Both the position numbers and the translations under genes were made by a program. The notes beneath the pieces are model-generated. The model was given only the letters and a program-made list of their open reading frames with translations, did no database searches and was not told the DNA's origin. DNA of 64,000 nucleotides from Scatophagus argus (Eukaryota > Chordata > Actinopteri > Scatophagidae). The stretch lies in contig NC_058498.1 of the NCBI RefSeq assembly GCF_020382885.2, positions 13,282,001 through 13,346,000 on the forward strand. Direction: 5' to 3'. Shown here one piece after another: positions 12,701-24,700 of this stretch; the stretch's first letter is position 1; each line of letters begins with the position of its first letter.

Positions 12701-15700
12701 AGCTCAGAGACCAATTGCAGGCCCACAAGAAGGAGGCTGAGCTGGAGGTGTCTGGTATTGCGGATGACCTGCACAATGATACCTTGGCACTGTAAGCTGA
12801 CTCACTGTGAAGTTTGTTGATGAGGTTCCTACTAGTGTATTATCTCAGTAATAATGGCACAGGATTCTTCTATAGTCTGAACTCATTGTTATCAAACTTT
12901 TTGAACTTAAGACTGAACAATATCTTTTAAAAATTTTCGCAGTTTAGTCTCATTCTTGAGTTGTTTTCTGTCTTCATTTTGCCATTTTTTGTGTTTACAT
13001 TTGCAATAGTCGAATTAGGGACACATTTGATCAGAAATGAAAAACCTGTTTTCAAGAATTTACTTCTTTGTTGTTTTCAGATCAGCTCTGGAGGTGGAAC
13101 TCCAGTGTGTAATGAAGGCAGCAGCCAGGGATCATATCAGAGACCGCTGCATCCAATTTGACCAACATGCACGAAGCCGACAGGAGGCGATTAGGAACCT
13201 CCACAGCCAATGGCAGAGCATCCTTGACTTCAGACAACTAGTGGTGAGAGTGAACTGACAACTCTCATAATTTTTCATTCACACATGTGATAAACTTTTT
13301 ATTTATTTATTTATTTTATTTCTTTTTGTTTTTATGGTTTTTCTCTCTTTTTTTCTACCTCTTCTTATGTCTTAATATGTGATGGAAAAGATTAGTGATG
13401 AATGAATTATAACCACAATCTTTGCATGAAATTACATGAAAACAAGTCTGGATATTGTGTCCGGGGTTTAGCAAAATGTTCATTTTGTTTATAGCAACAC
13501 CACTTGAACCCCACACAGAACTGCAGTAATACTAGAACTGGAAGTAATAATAATAATGGAAATTTGTTGAGTTTAGTTACGATAATGATTGCATTTGCTA
13601 CTGATTTCTGATGGTGGTGCATGGAAGTATCAGTTTCTGTTTAATTTAATTTTTAATCAGAATCAGAATCAGAATCAGAATTCCTTTATTAATCCCTGGA
13701 GGGAAATTCTTGGTACATTGATTTGTACATTGATTTAATATCAATGTACAGGTGTGGGGGGGTAATAATTACTATCATTTAATAGGGGGTATATATATCA
13801 TTACTGCATATTGATTTGCCAATGAAATAAAAATGCACAGGTGTTATTATTTTTCCAGCATATATCATTAAAACATGTTCTGTTGTTTGTCCAGGCCCTC
13901 AGACAGGAGCATATCAGAGGTCTGATTAAGGGAAACTCCTCAGCTAAGACAGAGCTGATCCGTCTGCAGAGAGAGGTGCAGTTGTTCTTCATTCATTGTT
14001 GAAGTAGAGAAATAATAAAATTAAGCTTCGTTCTGTGGTGAAAGAAATGTTTTTTTGTTTCTTTAAACACGACAAAAGCTAAATTTTGAGCATTTCTGGA
14101 AGATTTTTATTCCTCAGTCTTGTTTCAGTTACAGGAATTTATCAATGGCAAATTGGTACCACAGTTTGAGAATGTCATCGCTGCAGCCGACGGTCTCAGG
14201 AACGCCATTTCCAAGGAGGCCAAACAGTTTGGCACGGTTTCACTTCTTGCTCTGGACCGTAGAACTGTTGAAGGGTAAGAACAAGTTGCCTGATAACTGA
14301 AGGGTTACACTTCAGTTGGGTTAGTTTGTAACCAATAGAGTTTTGTTTTTAACACCCAGTTTAGTAATGAGGCTCTAAACATATTCCAAACTGAGCATTT
14401 TACATCCAAGCATTTTACCTCAAGTAAAATATGTACTTTTTAATAGATAAGTGTTACAATACATGGGTTGCCAACTTTTTTTCTTCTCTGTTGTGTAGAG
14501 TTTTGTTACACTTGATAATCATCTACAAACTTAAATAGGGAGGAAGAAGAGAAAAGCAGAACATTAAAATCTGTCAGGAAATGAGTCTACTTCATCAGTG
14601 ATACACCCGTGACTCTAGCAGCAGTGCGCTGAAAATTTGACTGTAATTAAGAGACTGCATCATAAGAAAAAGAATTTTTAATTATACTCTTGATCATATG
14701 TTGACAGATGCTTGAAAAATAAAAAGAGAAATGACATTTTTTCCTGTTTCTTGTTTTTCCCGTCACAGAATCCAAAGAGTCCCCGCATCATGGTTGTCCA
14801 TCCATCGCTTGCAGTCCCCGTCCTTCAGCAGCTTGTGTCAGAACCTGGCATTCCCACTGTACAGGGTCAGTCTGTTGCAACAAAACCAAGATCTCAATCT
14901 TGTGTGTTTTCTTTTCCAGAAAAACACTGCATATGTTCGTCAGGTTGTGGATTAAATCGGTTTGATTCATGTTTTTGTATTTGAAGAGAGGCAGTGCACA
15001 AAGAACTTTCCAATATTTAGACTGAGACGGGAGTCATTTAGCCATTCAGCGACATTTTTTATTTCCTTTTGTTAATTTCATGGCTTATTTCACTTCGAAG
15101 GCATTTTCTCCATGGTTGTATAACCCAGTGTCTACCCAGCATCGCTGCTGTTGGTAGATCATTGATGTATATACTCAACACCAGTCTTACTAGACTCAAG
15201 TCTTACATAGCTGGTTTCTAGGTGCTGTGAAAAGTCATTAATAGACTTGTTCATTATTAATTACAGGGGAGGTTGTAAGTTGTTTGTGATTTCTGAAATG
15301 TAGTATTAACACTATTTGTCCTGTATCTTTGGAGAACTCTTGTCTTTAAAGAACTAGTGGGTCAGTCATTTGTACCTCTTGGCTTCAGTGTCTTGATAGC
15401 TTCTCAGAATCTGCAAACTGAACACATTGCATCTTCACACTGCACTTTAAGCTCCACATGCCCACAGTGGTTTTGATTAAACAGCTGACTGTCACTGCCA
15501 TTACTTGACCCCAGTCATCTCACTAGAAGAGCTGATAAAAATAATATCCATGTAAACCAGTTTTATTGCGCAGTGGCACAGCACCAACAGCCTTACGATA
15601 TTTGCCAGTTGTAAAATAAATTTCTTTTCTGACTTTGAGAGAAACATTTTATTTTCTCCCTCTAACACTTCAGGCTTCAGAGGAGTTGTGTTCCCAGGCG

Positions 15701-17852
15701 TGCTCCCAGCAGCTTGAGTTGCGTTTTCTCCGTCATATACTGGAACTTCACTCTGCTACTCTGCAGAAAACACAGAAGGAGGCGGCGTTGCTCCATGCAT
15801 CTGATCAGAAAGGTAATCAGGGGAGCTCATCAAGAATGTTGACTGTTCTCAAGTTTAAAATTCACAGTAAAACATTCTGCATTTGGCTGTTTGCACATAT
15901 GCTGTGTACATGATGATATGAGGAATTTTGGTTCCTCCGGCAAAAAGAAGAATCTTTATCGGTTTTAGCAACAACAGAACTTCTGTTTTGCTGCTCTGTG
16001 CCTCTTAGCTCTGCTGTCCAGAGTCGTGCAGGAGGATCAGAAGCTTCTGAAGGCTCTGATACCAAGAGTCAGAGGCCTCACTCAACGTTGCGCCCAAGGC
16101 CTTACTTATGGAGTCCAAGTCAAAACTGCCATCTCATACTGGTGAGGCACATTTCCAAAGCATACAGCGTATTGTAAAACAATGATGGCACCACATGTAT
16201 TGTTTTCATAGTGTATACTTCCTCTCAAAAATGTCTATAAAGGAGAATTCTTCTTTTCACTCACACTTGATATATGTTTATAGTTTCAGTACATACCTAG
16301 TGCAGCTTTACAGTAGAGTGCATTGCAGCAACCAGCAAACTGGGTTTTAAACAACTCTTCTGTCTAACTGTGTTACCTAAACCATATCTCTAAGTGGAAA
16401 TGAAAGTGAGTATGACCTTTTATCACTCAAACAGCCTGTTCTGAACATCTGCTAGATAACTGATAAACTGTCAGTTTGTTTAACACTTACCTGTCTGTGC
16501 ATCCTATTCACGTGAATGTGATATATCAGGAAGGCGTTGAGGGAATTTATTTGGGTTTGGCACAACGTCCACTTGAACTCAAGAATGAACTAATCAGAAT
16601 TTGGTGGGGAAAGGTCACGGTGACCTCACAAAACACGTTTTTAGCCTCAAGAATTCACACGCTAATTATCACAAAATTTCACACAAATGTCTAATGGGAT
16701 AAAATGATGACATTTTATATGCAAAAGGTCAGGGTCAGCTTCACTCTGGCATTGTAATGTTTTGTAAAAACACTTTTCCAACTGTTATTTTAACGCCGTA
16801 GCTTAGAAGCAGAAGGGCAGATTGTGACCATATTTCACATTTGGTCAGACACTGAATTGATGACAAAAATCTTGGGTGCCCATCATGAAACTGCTCTTCA
16901 TTTTAATATTTGTAGCTTCTTTGAAGCAACATCCATATTTGATTCATTTTAGTTCAGCACAAGCTTGGCTTACTTTTGCTGATACAGAGCTTCAGGTGAT
17001 GTTGCACCATGTGATGAAGCTCTCTATCAGCCCTCTGTACTCTTGTGTAAAAATAGTCTCTAAGTGAAAACAACTTGTTACTCACTGCAAATTATTCATT
17101 GGAAGCCTGTCAGTATAATCACTTTCATTTTGCTAAGAACTACACAGATTATCTTTATACTAAATTCCTTGAACTTCTTCACTACACATATTATGAGTCT
17201 GGATATGTAAGTAAACTGAAGCTTGACTGGCGTGTGGAGGCACACAACTGCGAGGTGGTAATTCTAGTTGAATGATAATCAGATTCAAGTCCGTATGTAC
17301 TTGAATTTGACTGACAAGTTATGAATGTGTTTTCATTTTACAAAATTTTGTTGTTGGATGATTGCGAGTAAACTGAAGATGTAATTGAAACTGAATTAAG
17401 TGTTTATCTGATACGTAACAACACAGTGCATTGCATTGAACACTGATTTATTTTGATTTCACAATTGTTTGGAATGATGAAATATTCTGACATCAGAATA
17501 TTCTAATTAAACGTTTTGCCCTATGCTGAGTAAAATGTAAATTATGAATAGGGGACTGTGGTTGTTTTCCTTTGATTGTTTATTGATGTTTATATTTATT
17601 TAACCTTTGTTGTTTTGATTGCATATTTGTTTGTCTAAACATGAATGTATTTGTAATATTTTGGATTTTAACCTTATGTCAGGAGTTAGGGGGCTGGTTT
17701 GCTGGTTAACTTCCTGTGTTTTTTGTGTTTCTTCCCCCCATACATTTAGGTGGGAGCAGCCTGCCCAGCATGTCCTACCTGAGGTCAGTAAAGGAGGACT
17801 GACTTATCAGCAGTGGCTGCAAAGGTGGAAACTTGCGGCCAAAGCCTCTTAG
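9796..17852 (+). CDS. haus5: HAUS augmin-like complex subunit 5, complete
   Basis: HAUS5 is a coiled-coil subunit of augmin, which binds spindle microtubules and recruits gamma-tubulin for branching nucleation. Coding exons: 9796-9893, 9994-10056, 10295-10327, 10830-10854, 10977-11109, 11292-11451, 11565-11661, 11844-11935, 12044-12098, 12211-12338, 12440-12521, 12637-12791, 13081-13243, 13895-13975, 14129-14274, 14769-14865, 15674-15812, 16009-16141, 17750-17852. All phases agree; total 1983 nt, 660 aa (human about 633). Recognised by family-specific blocks: RGNLQWY near residue 61, GYPPNHVLSALEYLA, FRQLV...LIKGNSSAKT, and the C-terminal WWEQP followed by LQRWKLAAKA. Long Glu/Gln/Arg-rich stretches (about residues 75-125 and 330-420) look like coiled coils. 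Sequence conservation of this family is low, so exon 16 (residues ~504-536) and the smallest exons are the least certain. Intron 3 is U12-type (separate entry). The gene starts about 1.5 kb after fzr1 and ends about 0.9 kb before sin3b, same strand. Confidence 0.94.
10328..10829 (+). other. U12-type (minor spliceosome) GT-AG intron in haus5
   Basis: The donor after exon 3 reads GTATCCTTT, the full U12 5' splice-site consensus. A perfect U12 branch-site match, TTCCTTGAC, lies at 10806-10814, with the branch A at 10813, 17 nt before the next exon. The 3' end is CAAG with no long polypyrimidine tract. Both flanking exons are fixed by phase and by homology (GNLQW joined to YKVLQ). None of the other introns I mapped in the window shows these signals. 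U12 identity follows from established consensus; splicing itself is inferred. Confidence 0.9.
13655..13740. repeat. LINE-type 3' tail with (CAGAAT)n in haus5 intron 13
   Basis: Repeats of TCAGAA followed by TTCCTTTATTAATCCCTGGA and GGGAAATTC, a sequence seen at the 3' ends of many fish non-LTR retroelements. Only the end is present. Family not assigned. Confidence 0.5.
16510..16905. repeat. Dispersed percomorph repeat in haus5 intron 18
   Basis: Blocks such as GGCACAACGTCCACTTGAAC, ACCTCACAAAACACGTTTTT, AATTTCACACAAATGTCTAA and GTCAGACACTGAATTGATGA match a repeat I recognise as frequent in fish genomes. It explains the open frame seen here; no gene. Class uncertain. Confidence 0.6.
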
Positions 17853-18013
17853 GGGGTGCATCATAGTTTTAAAAAATTCAGAGGAGATTCCTTACAGCAC
17901 CTTTCAGTGGCAGAGTGCCCATGCTACAGTAGGTAGAAAAATGTACAGATGGCTATAATTGCAGTTTTTCATGACTGGGACTCCTTCCTTTTTTGTTGTA
18001 AAAGTCAGTCGTG

Positions 18014-18078
18014 AATAAATCATTTTAAATCCAATAATTTGTTCCTGTCTTCTTGAAATGCATTAAAAACACAATAAA
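18014..18078 (+). terminator. haus5 polyadenylation signals
   Basis: Two AATAAA hexamers, 18014-18019 and 18073-18078, lie 160-225 bp after the haus5 stop; the second is followed by a GT-rich stretch. Confidence 0.6.
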
Positions 18079-18289
18079 GTTGTTGAAACCTGCCTCCTGC
18101 TCTTGTATTGAACTAGCTGAATCATTGATACAGTTCGCTCATATGCCTACTGAATGAGCTGCGGGTATCTGTCATTAAGCCCAATATTGATCTGTCTGAC
18201 AGTCAGTGCCCAGCCTGTCGTTGATATTCTACTTATAGGCACAGTGTGAACTATGTAGCCATCGTTCTGCACGGACTAACATTGTTCCT

Positions 18290-18789
18290 TTGTAGCAGTG
18301 AAGGGGGAGTGGAGCAATCTGATTCTTGTGAACTCAGCTCCTCCCACCGTTGCGGCTGCGCAGTTCAATTTTTCACTCCTCTTTTTTTCAATTTTTCACT
18401 CCTACTCTGGCTTCCGGACGCCAAGACAGATCGCTGCCGCCGAATTTAAAGAGACAGACGATAGTTATTTTAAATACGATAAACGGCAACCATTGTCTCG
18501 TAGGTTATTTTCCGACGCTTCCTGCCTGAGCTTGTTTAATTAGATGGTGATGTTTAATCAAAGTCGCGGCGAGTAGCAGCTTGTCTGTCATCACCGTCCA
18601 CTCTGCTGGGTTTTCCGTCCTTTTTGCGCTGTACCGAGAGTGTCCAGCTAGGCAAAGTAGGGTTGCTTGCTGGCAGGCTGGCTTCCCGACCGAGAGGAAG
18701 GTTTGTCGGCTAGCCAACAACTGGAGGTAACACCGAAGCTTCCCTCTCAAGTTGTGGTTGTGGCTCTCAAGCCTCCTGTCGCCGGGATA
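18290..18789 (+). promoter_or_regulatory. Probable sin3b promoter and 5' UTR
   Basis: CpG-richer DNA with CTTCCGG (ETS-like) near 18411 and a 17-bp direct repeat TTCAATTTTTCACTCCT at 18364-18380 and 18387-18403. It fills the gap between the haus5 poly(A) signals and the sin3b ATG. No in-frame ATG occurs upstream of 18790 in this leader. Confidence 0.45.
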
Positions 18790-21700
18790 ATGGCGAAGAT
18801 TCAGGCACACAGCACCGCGAAGCAAATAAACCAAATTCAAGACAAGCCTTACGTTATACCACAAAAGCAAGTGCAGCAGCAGCACTTCCAGAAGCTGAAG
18901 GTAAGAAGACAACGGACACGACAAGGGAAAAGTCCCTCAGAGTCAGAACCATTTTGTTCGTCGGATCATTGCATTGCATTTGAGGCTTTTCTCTTTCTCC
19001 CCTAACGTCGAGAGTAGTGAAAGGATCGGATGGCTAACGTCAGTTAGCTCGCTGGCCTATTAAAAGTAATTCATTGCTAAACAGCCGAACATTGACATTT
19101 GAGGTTAGACGTGGAAGCAGCATTTCATTAATGAATGTCTGAGTGACAGTCGAGCGACACACTTAGAGGTAGTTTCTTATTTACGATGACAATAACAGCG
19201 ACTGTGAGCAAACGTTAACTCAAACAGTGGGAAGTTCCTCCTTGCTCGTTTTTTCAGCCACCCTGAACAAAGTGGAGGACGTCAGCCAGGCTAGCCAAGA
19301 ACGGCTATTTCAGTTGATTAGCAGCTTCATTACACATTTCTTTGTTATCGCAGTGTTGGAGTATTTTCAAGCTGTTTTTGCCAACACGACATCGTTGGCT
19401 AGGGACCAGCTGTGACTAAACGTATTGTATAAATTTGTATGTGGGTAGGTGTTGTAAGTGTTCGTGGAGTTATTATCGTCAGTTGACTGGCTAACGTTAG
19501 CCAGAACAAGCCACTTTAGATGTGGACTGCTTTGTGTGAACATATATTATCGTAAACGTACCTAGCTTGGATGTTCGGAATAAAGAAAGCCGAGGTCCAG
19601 TTAACATAAGCTGTTTGGTGTATTCGCTCTTCATTTATTTATTTATTTATTTAGCGGATACTTGTACAGCTTGTACAGCTAACTAGTGCATTTGTTAATA
19701 CAGCACTTCAGTTGACAATGAACCCAGCAAATATTACCGATTTATATGATTTAACGTCCAAAAATGTCCATATATACTGAGGAAATTCTGCAATACAAAT
19801 ATTTTCGGTGTGTAAATGACACCGCTTGAAATTTGATCGTAACGATAGTACTTAGGAGACACAATGTAGCATTTATATATAGACGAGCTACTGACTTGTT
19901 AAATATGTTCAAGTTGTTTTGAGAACAAGGTTTACGTCTGCAAGATCCCTCTTCACCAACAGCACAACAGGATGTTTGCTAAAAGCTTTTTTTCACATGT
20001 TCAGGGGAGAATGATGTGTTTTTGTGCTGCTGCATTGATGATTTCTGCTTTTTTCCCCCCCCTCTCTGCTTAGGTTGAAGATGCCTTGTCGTATCTGGAC
20101 CAAGTCAAAATTCGTTTTGCAAATGATCCTGGCATATACAACAAGTTTCTCGACATCATGAAGGAGTTCAAGTCACAGAGGTATTTATGCATAAAGCTAT
20201 CATTTAGTAATGTTTAATGAAACTATTCTTAGTGCAGAATTGTGAAGCTGAATGGTGCCACTTGAGTGTGGACTTTGATTGTGTTACAAAACCTAACACC
20301 CAGAGCTCAACATACAGATCCTACTCCAATTACCCCATTTATGTTTTCTTTTTGATTAGTAATTGATTGTCATTATACAGAATATGAGAGAGGAAGCTTA
20401 TCTTCATTTGCCTGCATCATTCACTACACTAATATTTCTGTCTGCCCTTTTTCTTGAATAGCATCGACACACCAGGGGTGATAAACCGCGTCTCACAACT
20501 CTTCCATGGACACCCAGACCTAGTCTTGGGCTTCAATGCCTTCCTACCCCCAGGTTATCGGATAGAGGTCCCCAAGAATGGGGTGGCTTTCCTTCAGTCT
20601 CCATTCTCCACACAGGTGAGACGCTGTCCTCACAAATGAAGTTGATAAATTCTCAAAACAAGTGCTTTATTTATCTTCAGTCCTATAAAAGTTTAAGCAT
20701 GTGCTATATTTTTAAGTCTAGATGACATTTACATTCTTAGGAGGAAACTGATTTCATTTGGGTGCTCTGCTTCAGAAAATGCTCCAGTGCATGTCAGTTG
20801 ATTTAGTTTTTAATAAAATTCACAGGTGAATGAGGTCATCATTTCTTCTCCTTTTTCAACCACTGGAGAGTCACTTTCCCTTTCTAGTTCATCTATGAAA
20901 TTCTGGTTTAAGATCCCAGATATGCCATGCTTAATTCCTTCATACTCAGGTACCTGTTTATTAGGTTATTTTAGCTAGACTAATGACAATAAAGATGATT
21001 CAACATCTGTTTAACATAGTTTCAAAAGATAGGATTCATTTCAGGACTGTTGTATTAGGCTAGCTATTCTGAAGAAACTGGCAGCTAAATGTAAGTAATG
21101 TGTCTAGAAAACGCATTAAAATGGGTTGGTATTTCTTTAAGATCATTTGAATTTTATATAAAAGAGATACAGTATCACAAGTATATACATATACAAGTTC
21201 ATGTTATTGTAGTGCACTGTGATTCAAAACTGATCCACTTGTTTCGCTTCAGTGCACATTCAGTTTTATTTTAGTTCAAATTTTGTATGATTTGATGTCT
21301 TATTCATTTACTAGTTTCAGTTTTAGCTGATAGAAACCAGTTGCAGGTTTATCATTTTCCCATGCAGTAATTCCCAATACAGAGTGTTACTTGAAATTTG
21401 CATTAAAACTGTGTGTTTTTTATGGCCATGTTGATTTTTAGAATCAGTGAATCTGGCTCGGACGTATGTTTTTGTATCAAAGAACTCTAGCTTCTGTGTT
21501 GATTTTTTTCCATTTCACACAGAAGTAATTAAAATTCCATTTTGGGCTTGAACATTTCACTGAAGTGTCACAAATCTTCATTAATATAGACGCAATTTAC
21601 CGGCATGCGTAATGTTTACAAATGCTGTGGAAAAATGTTTATTGTAACTTGAAACTTCTTAATTGCAAAGTTAAGAGAAATGTCTGTCTGAATTCACCAC

Positions 21701-24700
21701 CTGTTTACTATATAGCTCATTATAAATACTATCGGCTTTTTCATTTAAGTATCTGAAAACAGCAGTGTCCCTGAAAGTACATTGCTTTCTACTGGCTGTT
21801 CTACAATGCAACGCTCCAAATTTTATACACATAAAATCATGACGACTTTAATATGAGTGGTGGTGTACAATTTTAGGAGAGATGCAAGCTCCTGTCAGTG
21901 ATGAAATCATGGTGAATTATGAGTGTCAGAAATCGCTCTACTCCTTACTTATTATGCAGTGTTTTATAAGGAGTAGTGAATGAGGGGGCAGAGTTCTCTC
22001 TAAGGAGACTTTTGTTAAGTACAAACATTGCTTGCCTCCAAAATTTCTACCAGCAACTTAATGCAGCTCTAACCATTCAGCTCACCTTTTCTTGCTGTCT
22101 TTCATGTGTTAAGGTATCCCCAGGCCAGCATGGGAAGAGCCTCAGCACCTCTGCAGTGACCACGACCTCAGGTAGTGCCTCTACCACCCAAACTGAAACT
22201 GGACCTGCCCAGACCACTGAAATCAAGGCGACTTCATTAGAGCCCCCATCTTCCTCAGCCCCAGCAGGACCTCCAGAGCCTCCCAGCAGGCTTTCTCTTC
22301 CACTAACCAACAGAGAAAGCCAGAATCAGGCAACCACTTCTTCTGTATCCCCACCTGCCTCAGAGACGAGCCCCGTTGAGTTTGATAGTGCCATCAGCTA
22401 CGTAAACAAGATCAAAAACCGTTTCTTGGACCACCCAGAGATCTACAGAGCCTTCCTAGAGATTCTTCACACGTATCAGGTAGGGATGTTCCTAAATTGA
22501 TAATTTCCCTGACTTTTAAATGGGAACTTTAACTTGGACAATTTTCTTAAAGTAAGAAAACACTAAGTGAAAATTGAACTTGACTAATCTGTGGCCAAAA
22601 AACGTTGCCTACACTATCAGAGCCAATTAAAAATGTTGATCTCATTCTTTAGTAATAACCTACATGCAACAGTTAACCCATGTTAACATTTAGTAACAGA
22701 TGCTTGTTTTTTTTTTTTTATAAAGTGACATTTGACTATGAACGCATGACATTTCAGTGTAAATGATGTCAGTATGTAATTTAAATATGTACCGTAGTGG
22801 CTAAGCCTCAATGTAAAGCCACTGAGGGGCTGCATAGAGAAGGCAGTAACTGCTGTACTCCCCATTGCACCGCTTAGCAGTGTGTTGTGAAATGAGAGTC
22901 CCACTTCTACTTCTTGTTTTTTGACTTACATGTTCTTCAACATGTTACATGCAAGAATCAATAAGCATAGTTCATAAATCTCCAGGCAGACAAACATTTC
23001 ACCAGTACAGCAACACAGAGTTCACCCTGCATTAGGCTCCAAAAACAGTTTGTGCTCCTCTGTCCAGCAACACCTGATCTGAGTGAAAGTTCCTACCTAT
23101 ATTGTTGGTGACACAAAACACAAAGGTGACACCTACTGGACCAATGTGGTGTCCCACATACATTAACACTAGAAAAGGCTCCTACATATACATTAACAGA
23201 ATAGTAAGTAGTTTAATAACCTACTAGTATCTGGTGGCGACAAGGGTAGCAACGTTTAAATGACCGGCTCAGTCATTCTGTGCATCCCTAGTATCAGGTA
23301 CTGCAGAGATAAAATGTGTTGTTTTTAAATAGCTTTGATTTTTTTAAAAAATATAACCGGCAGAGAAGGGTTTTTCAGTTACTGAGTTGTAGCTTTTCTT
23401 GCATTCTTTCTTTCGCCACAAAAATGTGACTGTTCTTTCCAGTGAGAAGTCCTTTCTGAAGGACTTTAAGATATTTTCCAGTTTAACAAGTAAATAAAGG
23501 CAATTGACAGTTGAAGTGTTATTGTCAAATTTCAGCAGCGCTCTGTTCCTCATAGGCCAGTGTTGGTGTTTGTGTCTCCTGCACCAAGACTAGTGACCAT
23601 TTCTAACCAGGCCAAGTAATTTCAACTTTGCTTTGCTTTCTTAAAATTAAGATTGATTCCTCACCTCTGATCATCATTTTTCCCAAACCCCACCCCTCCA
23701 GAAGGAACAATTGGAGGTGAAGGAGAGTCGAGGCAGCCGAGGCAGCAGTGGGATGACTGAAGATGAGGTGTTTTCTAAAGTTGCCAGTCTTTTCAAGGGG
23801 CAAGAAGACCTGCTAGCTGAGTTTGGACAGTTTTTACCTGATGCCAAGAGATCACTGGTCAGTAAAGACAGAGATACAAACTTTATACAAACAAGATAAT
23901 TGATAATGACATTTTATTTCCATGCTGCTGCTCGGAAATGTTATTCTGATTTATTAATAGTCAGTGTATTTTCTTTCACATTCTTTGAATACAGTCAAGT
24001 GCAAGTCCAAATTGAGCTGAAATGATTCATTGGATTAATCAATTATTCGAACATTAATTGGCAACTATTATAATAATCGATTTATTACATTTTGCTCATG
24101 TTCCAAAGCAGGAATCTAACTTTTTTACTTTTCAAATGTGAATATTTGCTGTATTTCTCTTAACTCTTGAATGAACGTAGATTAAAAGCTCTTTGGCTTT
24201 TGGTCTGTTGGTTGCACAAACCAAGCTATTTTAATATGTCAGCTTGGGTCTTTTGGAAATTGAAATGAGCATTTTTCAGTCTTTTCTGACGCTTTGTAAC
24301 GGTTATCTGTTTCTGCATGTTTTGTTTTTTTTACAGTTTACAGGGAGCTCACTGACAGGGGCCAAGGAGACTCTGAAAAGGCCTGAGGAAGAGGACACGA
24401 TAACCAAGCAGAGCAAAAAGAGGCCCAGGCCCATCCTACTGCAGCACATGTCCCCGCTGCTCAAGGTAAATTCTCGATTTAGAAGAACTGCCTCAGGCAG
24501 TGCACCAATATATGTATACATGTCCTTGATCTCTAAAACAAGTCTTTGCATCGTTCCTGAAGTGACACTTGTAAAGCTCTAGCTCCATTTGAAAAGGCCA
24601 TAGATCATTAAACATTTATATTTTTTAATTTTTTTGTAGAAAAAAATGAAGTATTCCTGTACCAAAGATCAGTCATTTGCTTCAGTTGGTAAACATGGAG

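Noticed and set aside
18667-18789. In-frame upstream extension of sin3b
   Set aside because: It opens with TTG, not ATG; the first in-frame ATG is 18790, which starts a plausible N-terminus. The extension is 5' UTR.
22481-23290. Idea that the hAT insertion created intron 4 de novo
   Set aside because: Mammalian Sin3b protein alignment supports an older junction at TYQ/KEQ, and the intron continues 411 bp beyond the element; the insertion modified an existing intron.
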